A stretch of 64,000 nt of DNA from Anthoceros angustus (GCA_010909165.1 MU008210.1:248001-312000), one strand, 5' to 3'. Positions 33,070 to 43,317 are shown, numbered from the stretch's first letter. Numbers and translations: made by a program. Notes: generated by a model from the sequence alone, not told the origin.

Positions 33070-33373
33070 GGGCGCCCGTGGTGGACTCCTTTCCGCTGAG
33101 GCATGGCCTACAGTTGTGTTGTGTCGTTGTAGGTCGGGAGTTGGTGAATTTTGAAGCAGTGCAAGTGGTGCAGCTGCTGTAGAGGGAGAGTTAGAGGGCG
33201 CCTTGCTTGTTGAGGGGGGTGAGGTTGTGAATGGGTGAAGGCAACGATTGATCTCTTAGAATCCGGCTATCCACACAAGTCTCATGGGATGAAACCCAAC
33301 GTACTGAGCGACAGTGGAATAAGTGTGGCCACTAGAGGGTGAATCTCGGAAGCCCTAGGATTTTCCTCCCACA
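33070..33373 (+). mobile_element. Long terminal repeat, family L1, copy c (3' fragment)
   Basis: Contains TGTTGTGTCGTTGTAGGTCG, then the block with CTCATGGGATGAAACCCAAC, and ends in TTTTCCTCCCACA. Only the last 300 bp of L1 are present, joined abruptly to the copia LTR at 33068. It is the best evidence for the L1 3' edge. Confidence 0.75.
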
Positions 33374-34184
33374 TAATCATCACTTGCTCAAAGTATCTCT
33401 AGCATTAAGCAGATAAACAAAAGTACAAGTGTTTATAAAGTCTAGGTAGTTACTGGTAGTTGTAACCAAAATAACCAATTAGCTAAAAATGAGTGACTAC
33501 TTCTAGCCCCAGGATTTAATTAAATATTAATCTAGACACTTCTAGGTGCCCTAATAAATAGTGTCCAAATTATCTTAATATTTCATCAAATTCCAGGATG
33601 TTGAAGTCCATGATCGAGATTTGAGAAACCGCTATCGAGAATTACACCTTCGAACAACTATATATGTAACATACTGGGATTGAATAATTAGAGCATTCGC
33701 AAGCAAAGCTCTATTTAGGGTTTTGTTTTGCATCACTGCACCGAATCTGCAGCACATTTGAGGGCACATTTGAGGGCACGGCATGGGGGTGAGCGCAACT
33801 TCCTAGCACTTAGTGGTTTAGGAACAGAGGACTTGCACGCGAAGGCCTCCGATCGCGAGGTCTTTCACGCGAAGGCAACCCACAAGCGGGGCAGCCAGAA
33901 TTGCAGCGGCGCACCAAGCCTGGTTCGAGCATCAATGTTCCGCAAAGGTATGCAGCTTTCAACGCTACAGTCTCACATGGAGCATGTCGGTTTGGAAACC
34001 CTGTTGGGTTTGAAACCTTGACATGTTTTGAAACCGAGATACGGTTTCAAAACCCTTTCAAGTTTTGAAACCGAGATATGGTTTTGAAATGGCATACACT
34101 CTTGTTGTAATCAGTCTTTTGCTCGTGTTTACGATTTTGTAATCAGTCTTATGCCCTCATCCTTGTTTGCTTTGCGCTTCCACC
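33374..34184 (+). other. Intergenic region upstream of ParB/methyltransferase-like gene
   Basis: AT-rich at 33400-33700, with a TATA-like CTATATATG at 33658-33666. An ORF at 33728-34021 has no recognised similarity. At 33995-34095 a stretch of about 35 bp with GAAACCGAGATA and GGTTTCAAAACC is repeated twice and contains inverted halves. This is the likely promoter region of the next gene. No terminal inverted repeat was recognised. Confidence 0.4.
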
Positions 34185-34388
34185 ATGGCACGCTCCCAAC
34201 AGCGGAAGAAAGTTTGGTTTGAAGCGGCTTTTGGGGCTGGGGCACAAAATCAGAACAATCCTACGCTTCATCCCGACGTGACCTTGCGCAAAGGAAGTTG
34301 AGGAAAAGCGCGTGAAGGCCACCAAGTCCAAAGAGCATCCGCGGCGAACCAATCCTTAGTGCCTCAAGACTAGGACGATTGTGCAAAG
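34185..34388 (+). other. Possible first exon of the ParB/methyltransferase-like gene
   Basis: An ATG in good context (CACCATGG) opens a basic frame (MARSQQRKKVWFEAAFG). The segment ends at a consensus donor, CAAAG/GTAAGC, at 34389. A matching acceptor, TTGTGCAG, ends at 34737. The frame is interrupted at about 34300, and the phase across intron 1 (34389-34737) cannot be made consistent. Translation may instead start at ATG 34738. Confidence 0.35.
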
Positions 34389-37300
34389 GTAAGCAGGCAA
34401 AATCTTTGTGGCTTCCTCTTCGATGGCATGTGCAAATAAGGACTTATGAGGATGCATGTTGGTTGTCCTCTATGGTTGCATCTGGAGACTTCATGCCAAT
34501 GCTTGCGAATGGTGCTGCGTCTGGTGTGCTTGAATTGTCAGTTCAGGGCATCTTCACTCTAATGATCTGTGTAGCAACAATAAAGATTTCAGGGCAGCTC
34601 TTGTTTTGTTTGCTTGTTCGATGCCTTTTACATTTTCCTCCTCCGGCCCTCCCGCTTTGTTAATTAGTAATTCCCACCTAACCTAGTGCCTTGTGCTGCC
34701 GTGGTGACTAAGAACATGGAGATTTTGCCTTGTGCAGATGGTTGGAGGCACACGGAGCAAGGACGTTTTGGTTGTCTCTGATCCTAGAGAAGTAGGCAAG
34801 GTTGGCAAGAGGAAGCGCAACGACGAGCAAGCCAAGACCCGCTCCGCCGATCGCCCAACTGCGGATCCGATTCCAGCAAGCAAGGAGGAGGAGATCAGGT
34901 CCCCTGGCGAGAGTGCTAAATGCAAGAAGGCCTCGAAGTCCACCTCCGTCCCTGGTGGAGGAAGACCCACGAGGCCTAGTGGAGGCGTGGCTATCGATAA
35001 GTCGACTGATCAACACGATGCTAGAGGGAAATCGAGGGAGGAACAATGGCTGGAGGCAAGCCTTCTATAAGTGCAGCAGAAATTGCAGGCCAGTGCAAAG
35101 GAGGTGGACCCAAACCACAAGCTAAGGCTGGGAGCTCTCACTCAAAAGCAAAGCATCAGAATGCTGGCAAGCTTCAATTGAGCGCTCCAACAATTGTGCT
35201 CAAAGATTAACTCACGTTGAGCGGCCTGTGGCCCCCTTCAATCGCAAGCAAAGTGTAATTGTGAAGAAACTGAGAGAGGTTGTCCACTCCAAGGTTCTTT
35301 TGGAGAATGAGTGGCATATTGTTATGCCCACCACCTCGGATGATGAAGATAAGCCTTCCCCTCTCGTGGCGCTTTGGGTGAGTGGATTGGAGGTTGCAAA
35401 TGCCAATCAAGCATTGAGGGCAGGTTGGATAATCTGGGCTTGGCTGTCCACAATTGAGGCAGATATTACAATGGAGATCCTGTGCACGGTGAGGCCGGGA
35501 CTGCCTTTGTGTGACTCCAAAGACGACTATAGGATGCTCGTTTTGACCCTAGATAAAGTGGAAGCACGGCGTTGCCTGCCAACAGATGTGAAGATCAAGC
35601 TCAAGGCCGCCCAGCACGTGGAGGATGTGAGTCCTAACCACTTTTATTTTTCATGCTTGTTTCTTAGACTTTAAAAGGAGGGTGCACAGCCTATGGCGCA
35701 CCCTACTGGGTGCGCCGCCTACCATCGCACCCAAAGGTAGGCTGCGCACCCTCTTTTATTTCTAAATTGTTCATCGGTTTTGAGGAGGGTGCACAGGCCT
35801 ATGGCGCACCCTACGCCAACCTGCCAGCACACCCTGCCTATGGGTTTATGGCTTGCCGGTGCACCCTACCTGTGGGTGCGCCGGTAGGCCGGCACAATGA
35901 GGGTGTGCCGAGGCCGGCGCACCATCGTTATTTTCTTAGTTATCCTTTGGTTTTTTGTAGGGTGGGCTAGCTTACCGAGGAGGGTGCGCAGGGTACCAGC
36001 GCACCCTCCCTCTTGTTTTCTCTCTTTACATCTTGGGATTTGTTTATGGTGAGCGTTACTAGCTGAGTATAGCTTCTAGTTTTGTTCCTAACTTTCATAT
36101 TTCATTCATACCAGAATGGGGAGGTTTTCTATAGCATAATCCTACGGTTCATCGTGGATGGAATCAATGACAGCCCACTTTTGAAGGATGAGGGACAAGG
36201 CATCCAGCGAAGTCTCTTTGCGGACACCATGTCGCAAGCTCTGTTCTTCCAGTTGGTGGGAAGCGGGTGAATTTTTCAGACCAGCTGAACAGTGAAGAGG
36301 ATGTAGCAGATGATCAATCTGGGGACAAGGATGCATCCGAGGAAGATGAGGATGTTGGACAGGCGGAGCAGGTTTCGAATGTTGAGGGGCAGGAAGAGGT
36401 CGAGTTAGAGGATGACTCTCTTGCTCCCGCTAACCTCACTGACCTAGAGGCCACGAGGGAGAGGTTGAATCAGACCTTTGTGGCATATCACCAGGATCTG
36501 AGCCCTTTAGCCCCTAAAGACATGGGCATGAAGGCGCCCGAAACGCAGCAGTGTGGTAAGGGGAAAGGCAATCAGACTGGTGAGGAGAAAGGGAAGCAAA
36601 AGAAAGCAACCAATGAGAAATCACCTAAACAGTCAAAGAAGAAGAAGGTGAAATCTCCTACTATTCTGACCCGACCAATGTCAACGGACGAGGATAGGTT
36701 GCAGCAAGATGTTGTGCAAAAGGATCCCTTGAACCTTCTGCGCGAGAGTGCTAAGAAGAAGAAGATCCAGCCCACAACAGCAATCATCCCTCTTCACTGC
36801 CTGAGGAGTGCGGAATATCTGACCCAAGATGCCATGATCCGAAGAATCGACACCTCCTGGTCCAGCTTCCTCGAGCGGGAGATTCGCAAGGGGCATGTGG
36901 AAGAGGGCGTCTTGCCCATCTTGGTCATGGTGGACCCTCAGCAGTGTCCGACCCGGAAAGGCGGGATGAACTGATGTTTGAGAAGGAAGAGTACACTTTG
37001 GCGTGCTTGGCGGCAACCATTGTTTCAGTGTGAGGAGCCTCACCACCGCAATTCCCAACCTTGCCGCAGACAAGTATATGGAGGGTCACATGTATGTGGC
37101 TAACACAAGAGAGATGAGGGTGCCGCAATGACCACAATGTGATAGCGGACGGGAGGAAGAAGAAGATGGCGTTCATTGAACAAGTTCGCTATGTGAAAGA
37201 CGAGCTGGAGATCTTGAAGAGCTGTGGCATCTCAAAGCCGTCTTTGACCGGAAGTGGATCTGCAGTTCTTTTGGGGCTTGTGGAGCATGCTAGTCTGCGC

Positions 37301-39853
37301 GAGTGTGAAGCAAAAAAAGGTTGACCATAAGACATTGAACTCCGCATTGCAAAGTGCAGTGGTCTGGTTTGGTCAAATGTGAATGAGATATTCACAAGAT
37401 GGGAGAAGTTGGAATTGCCGGAGCAAAAGCACCAAGCTGTGGCTGGGGTGTCTAAACGTGCGAAAGCCCTACGCAAACCTGGACAGCCGGAAGAGCAATC
37501 AGCAAGCGGTGCAGATGCAAGCGGGGACAAAAAAGACATATGTGGCAAGATGTTTAGGTGCTTCCAGGGAGTTCCAGATGGGGAAGTAGGGGAGAAAATG
37601 TTGTTGAGCGCAACGGAAAAAAGTCATCCAGGGGCACTTGGACTTGAAAGGCATGTATACTAGGTGCAACAGAAGAAGCATCTCCACGTAATTCAGACAG
37701 CCATGGCCAAGCACCTAAGTTGCGCAACGTTTGCGGAAGTACAGCAAAAGTATCTGAAGCACGCCAGAGATGATGATGTCGCGAAGTTTCAAAGCTGCTT
37801 TGAGATTGTGGTAAGTTATTGTTCATGCGTTTTGTGCTCCTGCGCGCTGTCGGTGCCCCGGCGATGCACCCTTTGGTTTTTTTGTGCCTTGAGCTTTGGT
37901 TGTGGAGTGCGCCGTTAGGCTGTCGCACTCTTTTGAGGGTGCGCCAGCCTATCGGCACACCCTCTATTTTGTTCTTTCAGTTTTGAGTAGAGTTTGCCGG
38001 TAGGCCGGCCTAGCGACGCACCATCCATTTTATTCTTCATTGTTTTTTTGGTTCTGTGGAGGGTACGCTAGTAGGCCGACGTACCCTCAAAAGAGTGTGC
38101 ACCGGCCTACCGGTGCCCTACCACTGTACCCTCCATTTTCTTTTTTATTTGTTTTTGGTTGTTCGCAGAGTGCGCCGGTAGGCCGGCGCACTGTGCTGTG
38201 GGTGTGCCGGCCTATTGGCGCACACTCCATTTTGTTCTTTCTTTTGCTTTGGATTTGAGCAGAGTGCGCCGACCTATCGGCGCACCCTCTATATATTTCT
38301 TTCTTTTGCTTTGATTTTGAGCAGAGGGCGCCGGCCTACCCTCTCTTTTTTTGCCGGTTTGGTTTTGACAAGAGTACAACGCACTCTGGTGTGGGTTTGC
38401 TGGACTATTGGCGCACCCTTCTTTTTTCTTTTGTCGTTTGCATTGGTTTGCGCCCATAGGCCAGCGCACCCATAGTAGAGTGCGCCAGCCAACTGGCACA
38501 CCCTCCATTTGTGTCGTGTGTTTCGCTTTGGTTTTAGGGTGCTCTTGTTTGCTTTTCTTACGCGTGGAGGTTAAACAATGGTTTCATGGCTGCCTCTATT
38601 CAGAAACCATCGGATGTGAATGTGTTGAAGAACCTTCCCAATATTTTCCAGGACTGGATCTTGGCTGCGAAAGCCTGGAAGAAGATGGAAGTGGAGGCTC
38701 GACAGTTGGCGGAAAGCTCAATAGACAATGAGCTGCAGGAGTTCATTGTCCCTGGTTCGGCGAAAAAAATGAGCTATCAGATTTTCAACAGGCCCATGGA
38801 GGAGTTGCTTGGTTTTGGGCGGAAGAGGAACTACACCCTTCTGATCATGGACCTGCCAAGGGGACATGGCTTGGGTTCAAATGATGCTCAGGTGTTATCT
38901 CCGGACGTTCTTTTGGCAATACTTAATCACTTCATGGAGATCACAACTGCAGAGACATTTCGGGTGGTCGTCCTTCATGGTGCAGATCAGATGGTGGATG
39001 TCCGCGAAGCAATGCGCCGGGGTTGCAAGTCCGGCAAGATGTTGACATTTGTCTGGGAGAAGACTAATGTTAGGGAAGACAATCAGGTGTACAACAACTC
39101 GGATTATATTCGTGGGTTCAGTTTGAAGCCGTGTTGAACTTTCAAGCTGCGCCTGTTGCCTTTGGCATCACATTGGGGTACCAAGGCATGGGTTCCGTGA
39201 TCAAGTGCGACGATTGTGAAGAAGCTGGTGTACTCGGCAATGGATAGGAGAGTGGTTTCTCCGTGCAGCGGAGTGATGTCCACACTCATCCAAACCTTCT
39301 CCATAGGAGGCGGGTTATTGACGGGTTTGCGGGAGTGGCTCGGCGGCTTTGGCTGCCTGGAATGGGAGAAATGTGATAGCGGTGGATTCGGACCACCGTT
39401 GTGCAATGTTCATCACCCAGCGCATAGTCGGCTATCATGCTTTCCCAAACGTCAATGAAGAACTAAATATGCTTCCGTTTAAGCGTGGGAAAGGATCCTT
39501 TTGGCCAAAGGAGATCTGTCTGGGGATGAACCTTATTCCTTGTGGGGTGTCATTGAACATGGTTTCTAAACGCCCGCCCTACCATAGTCTGCTAGTGTTG
39601 GAGGCGGTCAAATCACTCGAATAGGGCTTCGGATGTGCAAGGTGACAAGGATGGCGAGGAAGATGAAGTGAGGCTCCTCCGAGCTGTGGCACCAATGATC
39701 GACTTGGGTGCTGATTTGGACGACTTGGGAATGACAAGGTGGTCGTTCAAAACACAGGACCAAAACATGGAGGATGCTTCGATGCGGACGGGAGAACCCT
39801 TCTTTGTCTGTGGACATACCCATCAAGTATTGCGGGCTTTAGGGTTATCCTAG
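34185..39853 (+). CDS. Spliced gene: ParB/sulfiredoxin-like domain plus beta-class DNA-methyltransferase-like domain
   Basis: The inferred gene has four exons (34185-34388 doubtful, 34738-35626, 36115-37810, 38604-39853) and GT-AG introns. At introns 2 and 3 the reading phase is 0 on both sides, which supports real splicing. The product would have a basic N-terminus, a conserved unknown region, an acidic tract and Lys-rich tract (NLS-like), a GGNH motif in a ParB/Srx-like setting, and a methyltransferase-like C-terminus. There, LLIMDLPRGHGL is in motif IV position and VIDGFAG plus NGRNVIAVDSDH is in motif I/II position. That order (IV before I) is the permuted beta-class order of DNA amino-methyltransferases. 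ParB plus methylase fusions are known from bacteria and phages. Frame breaks occur along the exons, and most are fixable by one base in a homopolymer. DNA methylation is only inferred; DLPR is not the usual DPPY. Confidence 0.6.
34738..35626 (+). CDS. Exon 2: basic N-terminus and conserved unknown region
   Basis: Starts MVGGTRSKDVLVVSDPREVG, followed by a Lys/Arg/Ser-rich region. After two one-base frame breaks (about 35053, a GG run, and about 35210, a TT run) it continues with RKQSVIVKKLREVVHSKVLL. Next come an ordered segment with VSGLEVANANQALRAGWIIW and then RPGLPLCDSKDDYRMLVLTL. It ends in QHVED, with donor GTGAGT at 35627. I do not recognise the domain. The two breaks disappear if one G and one T are added to short runs, so they may be consensus errors. 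Confidence 0.55.
35627..36114 (+). repeat. Intron 2 with GTGCGCC/GGCGCAC repeats
   Basis: Bounded by GTGAGT and TCATACCAG. Between 35680 and 36010 the motif GGGTGCGCA, GGCGCACCCT and relatives recur about ten times in both orientations, 20-40 bp apart, giving many small hairpins. The same motif fills intron 3. Confidence 0.7.
36115..37810 (+). CDS. Exon 3: acidic/basic tracts and ParB/Srx-like domain
   Basis: Continues in phase with NGEVFYSIILRFIVDGIND. A frame break at about 36257 (GGG run) precedes the 236-codon frame 36267-36974. That frame has an acidic tract (SEEDVADDQSGDKDASEEDE), a Lys-rich tract (SPKQSKKKKVKS) and the ordered region IIPLHCLRSAEYLTQDAMIR to GVLPILVMVDPQQC. Further in come EKEEYTLAC and, after one more break, LGGNHCFSVRSLTTAIPNLA and MEGHMYVAN. 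GGNH sits where ParB/sulfiredoxin-fold proteins have their GxHR or GGCHR motif; this is a weak, pattern-level match. The remainder (37139-37810) is helical, with FIEQVRYVKDELEILKSCGI and KYLKHARDDDVAKFQSCFEI. Breaks at about 37322 and 37618 lie in A-runs. Confidence 0.55.
37811..38603 (+). repeat. Intron 3 with GTGCGCC/GGCGCAC repeats
   Basis: Donor GTAAGTTATT, acceptor CTATTCAG. From 37850 to 38510 it carries at least ten copies of a loose 60-80 bp unit, with GTGCGCCGGCCTA and CGGCGCACCCT separated by T-rich runs containing TTTTGTTCTTTC or TTTCTTTTGC. It shares its motif with intron 2. Confidence 0.75.
38604..39853 (+). CDS. Exon 4: permuted methyltransferase-like domain
   Basis: In phase from exon 3: KPSDVNVLKNLPNIFQDWIL, then RKRNYTLLIMDLPRGHGLGS (about 38818-38880), which matches the strand-loop carrying motif IV ([DNS]PP[YFW]) but reads DLPR. 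Next come LAILNHFMEITTAETFRVVV, KMLTFVWEKTNVREDNQVYN and, after a break in a TT run at about 39119, FEAVLNFQAAPVAFGITLGY. Two more breaks (about 39225 and 39312) precede VIDGFAGVAR. One further break (about 39340) leads to AAWNGRNVIAVDSDHRCAMF and ITQRIVGYHAFPN. That pair forms the SAM-binding FxG motif with the acidic residue after strand 2. An acidic tail ends at 39853. Motif order IV then I indicates the beta class. The substrate is unknown. Confidence 0.65.
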
Positions 39854-39859
39854 TTATAA

Positions 39860-40020
39860 ATGAGCAGACCACATTGGTTACCTCTAACTAGGCCTAAGCT
39901 ATTAATGTAGTTACACAACCCTTCGTAATTGTTTAAATGCCCACCTATGATCCAGAAAATTAATTCATTGTTAATATAGCTTCTGTTTGATGCAAGACAC
40001 TTCCGCATGGCACCTCTAAC
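39860..40020 (+). mobile_element. End of a copia-type LTR
   Basis: The 160 bp before the primer binding site end in CTTCCGCATGGCACCTCTAA, closely resembling the end of the copia LTR at 33045-33067 (CTTCCGCAAAGCACCTCAAA). This supports a 5' LTR remnant of a related copia family. The LTR start was not found. Confidence 0.55.
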
Positions 40021-40033
40021 TTGGTATCAGAGC
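40021..40033 (+). promoter_or_regulatory. Primer binding site, initiator tRNA-Met type
   Basis: TTGGTATCAGAGC contains TGGTATCAGAGC, the complement of the plant initiator tRNA-Met 3' end and the standard PBS of Ty1/copia elements. It follows LTR-like sequence directly. Confidence 0.85.
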
Positions 40034-41058
40034 AATGATCCGCCCCGGACTTGCTTGCTATCTCTTTCTTGCTGCTTCTAGTATAGGGAAATAGGAGATA
40101 GCATATCATATTAAATTTGTGATGTTCTTAAGAGTATTATGGACCCTTATGGTCTATGGTTTACGTCTTAGGAATATAAAGATGCAAATGATATGCATAA
40201 GTTCAAGTAAGCAAATTTACAAGATAAGGTTTTCTTCAATAGAGTATTCTCTTAGGTAGATTCAGATGCTAGTCTAATTAGAATTTCTAATCAACAAGAA
40301 ACGTATCTCTCTAGATCTAAAATTCTTCAAGAGCATGTTGAGGCACATTCCCCATCCACGTCCTGATCCGTTCCCTGGACGCTTAATCGTGGAGTTCCCT
40401 TAGAAACCGTGGAACTACCATGCTACTCTTGTAGCTTACATAAACATAGGCTACAAATACACAAGACGGAAAACAACTCTATTTTCGTGATTTCAGGGGT
40501 TGCTGAATATGGGTTTAAGAACCCACCTTTGGGACCTTTGCCCGTATCGCTTCTCCCAATTTGCGACCTTCGCCTTGCTAGATTTCAATCAATTCACAGC
40601 GAGCGGATGGCGTAAATTGACGCTCAAACATAGGATCCAGGCGAAGATTTGATGACCTATAATGCTCCAGAGGGTGTACGCATCCTTGCACCAATCAGCA
40701 GTCTTCTACCACTTTCTTTGGCAGGGCTCAAGCACCCAGAGAAATCCAGTTGCTTTTTAATCTGGCTATCAAGAATTTGTTGGCTCGCTTTCGGCATCAA
40801 GGCTGGTTGGCAGCCCATAGAGCAGCACAATCACCGGATGGCTCTCATTGCATTCCTTACCCTACTGCCCAACCTGTGTTTCCCACATGAGTGGCGCAAC
40901 CGATACTAGCTTGCTGATTTCTCTCTCGGCTTGTTCATTTGGAGGATCCAACCGCCCAATGGGATCTCCCTCCTTACTCAGATACAGAGGAGGACACCTT
41001 CTGGGATGCCCATCCAAGCCTCTGGTGGTTGGAGGACCTTCTTATACAGGAGCATCTA
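40034..41058 (+). other. Copia internal remnant, no clear gene
   Basis: Downstream of the PBS. Weak frames at 40140-40380 (MDPYGLWFTS...) could be remnants of a gag leader but match nothing I recognise. The ORFs 40409-40615 and 40649-40909 have no family signature. The region is cut at 41059 by an inverted copia LTR. Confidence 0.3.
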
Positions 41059-41610
41059 GTTTGAGGTGCTTTGCGGAAGCGTTTGATCAAAGTTTAGTGC
41101 TTTACTAATTGATACAATGATTACAAGAGGTGGGCTTTTATAGCCTGTATGAAGAGTTGTACCTCTTGATTACAAGATACCAAAGGGTATGACCACTGGG
41201 TTAAGCTAAGCTAACCATAACCAACGCGTGCACTTCTAACTCTCCTCTCACTAGTTGGGTTATCTAATCAAAGAACTAATAGTCATTTGCTGGAGTATTG
41301 TATAAGTACTACGGTCTTCAACTAAACTCAACTCACCGATCGTCACGGTCACAAGTAAGATTGAAGCAAGCGGTCTACAATAGCTGTCAACTTCAAGTAA
41401 TCGAACGCTCGAGATAAGATCGCCTCACCAAATGTGTGGTGGTCCAGCTCTGATCAACCAATCCAAGCCCTTCTCTGTGGAAGCAGTGTTTGAACTTCGG
41501 CAAGGTTTTTGTCAGTATATCTGCTATATTTTCGTCTGTGGGTACATACTGTACCTTAATAATTCCTCAGCAGCGTCACGAATATAATGGTGTTGAATCT
41601 CAATATGCTT
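41059..41610 (-). mobile_element. Inverted copia LTR and RNase H end, first copy
   Basis: Minus-strand LTR at 41059-41389, the same family as 32727-33067, with TATA GGCTATAAAAGCCC in reverse complement near 41132-41145. It is followed (higher coordinates) by the end of RNase H with [12 protein letters not shown]. It ends at CAATATGCTT and jumps back into LTR sequence. The copia copies at 30-33 kb and here face each other. Confidence 0.8.
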
Positions 41611-42526
41611 TTGCGGAAGCGTTTGATCAAAGTTTAGTGCTTTACTAATTGATACAATGATTACAAGAGGTGGGCTTTTATAGCCTGTATGAAGAGTTGT
41701 ACCTCTTGATACAAGATACCAAAGGGTATGACCACTGGGTTAAGCTAAGCTAACCATAACCAACGCATGCACTTCTAACTCTCCTCTCACTAGTTGGGTT
41801 ATCTAATCAAAGAACTAATAGTCATTTGCTGGAGTATTGTATAAGTACTACGGTCTTCAATTAAACTCAACTCACCGATCGTCACGGTCACAAGTAAGAT
41901 TGAAGCAAGCGGTCTACAATAGTCAACTTCAAGTAATCGAACGCTCGAGATAAGATCGCCTCACCAAATGTGTGGTGGTCCAATGCAAAAGCTCTGATCA
42001 ACCAATCCAAGCCCTTCTCTGTGGGCAGTGTTTGAACTTCGGCAAGGTTTTTGTCAAGATATCGCTATATTGTTGCGCATACTTTACCTTAATAATTCCT
42101 CAGCGTCACGAATATAATGGTGTTGAATCTCAATATGCTTCGATGCGCGCATGAAAGACCGAATTAGCGACAAGAGCAATGGCGACATATTGTCACAATT
42201 AAGCACTATTGGTCCTTCCTGCTTCATATCCAAATCTTCACATAGCTTTCTTTCCCATTCAGCCTCTTCGTGGCTTGAGTGCTTTGTACTCCGATTACAT
42301 TGATGAAAGTGCAGCTTGTTTTGTACAAGACCAATTAACAAGAGTGGAGCCAGCAAGAAAGCAATATGCTGAGATACTTTTTCGGGTGTCAGCGTCTGAA
42401 GCCCAATCTACATTGACAAAGCATGTCAGTAGCAGATGCTTCTTTGCGCTAGGCTTGTAGCAGAGGCCATACTTTGGAGTACCCTTGAGGTACCGCATGA
42501 TGCACTTGAGAGAAACCCAGTGATCC
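41611..42526 (-). pseudogene. Inverted copia LTR and RNase H, second copy
   Basis: A tandem repeat of the previous unit (LTR 41611-41925) that extends further into RNase H. On minus it reads HWVSLKCIMRYLKGTPKYGL, CFVNVDWASDADTRKSISAY and then the [12 protein letters not shown] end. Frames are interrupted. At 42525 the copia sequence stops abruptly at a CACTA-like terminus. Confidence 0.8.
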
Positions 42527-42800
42527 CCTACTAGAAAAGGGCAGCCTATGTTACACTTTATGTTAAGATTTGGACCCTTGGATATAATCATGTTGCAATT
42601 TTGGGGCCATGTAACACTTTTGGGGCTTGTTACACTTTGGCTTGGAAACCAGACCACGGCTGTTGTTGCAATCATGTTGCAATTATGTTAAGATGAAGTG
42701 AGAGGTGCTTTTGCACTATCTCAAGATTGCAACATGATTGCAACATCTAAAGTGTTACAAGAGAGGTCTCGTAACACTTTTGTAGGCTTGGTACCGAACC
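42525..42800 (+). mobile_element. CACTA (En/Spm)-like transposon terminus
   Basis: Begins CCCCTACTAGAAAAGGG, one base off the common plant CACTA terminus CACTACTAGAAAAAGGG. It is followed by subterminal repeats of TGTTACACTTT/AAGTGTTACA (at least five) and TGTTGCAATT/ATTGCAACAT (at least four) in both orientations. Dense subterminal repeats are the transposase-binding feature of this superfamily. The other end and target duplication were not identified. The element interrupts a copia RNase H. Confidence 0.55.
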
Positions 42801-43317
42801 TCCTCCCCATCCACCATTGCACTTTTACTTTTGCCCTATGGAATACCACGTTTTACTTGGTAGTTACCATTGGTACGCAATACGACCACATATAAATACT
42901 TGTATCAATACATCCTTCATACTATATGCATATAATCTACGGTGATAAATGTACTATATTATTTTAAGTGCTATACTGCCGTATTCAATTTCGTATAAAA
43001 GAAGTTTGTATATCACGCGTGTTACGTACGTACACTGGTCTGTACATATTCATGATACGATACTTTGTATTTACTATTTGTGTAAATATCGATGGCCCTT
43101 TATACCCCTACTTTGTAGCATACCGGCATGCGGTTTGTCCTTCCCACGTCACCAATAGCCATCGGCTTCCTGCCGTGGCACCCACGAAGATACTGTCCCC
43201 ACCTATCACCTTATTGTGACGCATCACTGTGAGGTTATGGCCCTACAAGATTGTGCTATGCGGAGGCGATTTGGTATGCGCCGGCTTATGCTTTTCTGCC
43301 TCCATCTAAGGCACTTC
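42801..43317. other. AT-rich spacer, possibly interior of the CACTA-like element
   Basis: Poor in ORFs and rich in TATA- and TACG-like strings between 42880 and 43090. No gene or repeat recognised. Confidence 0.35.
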
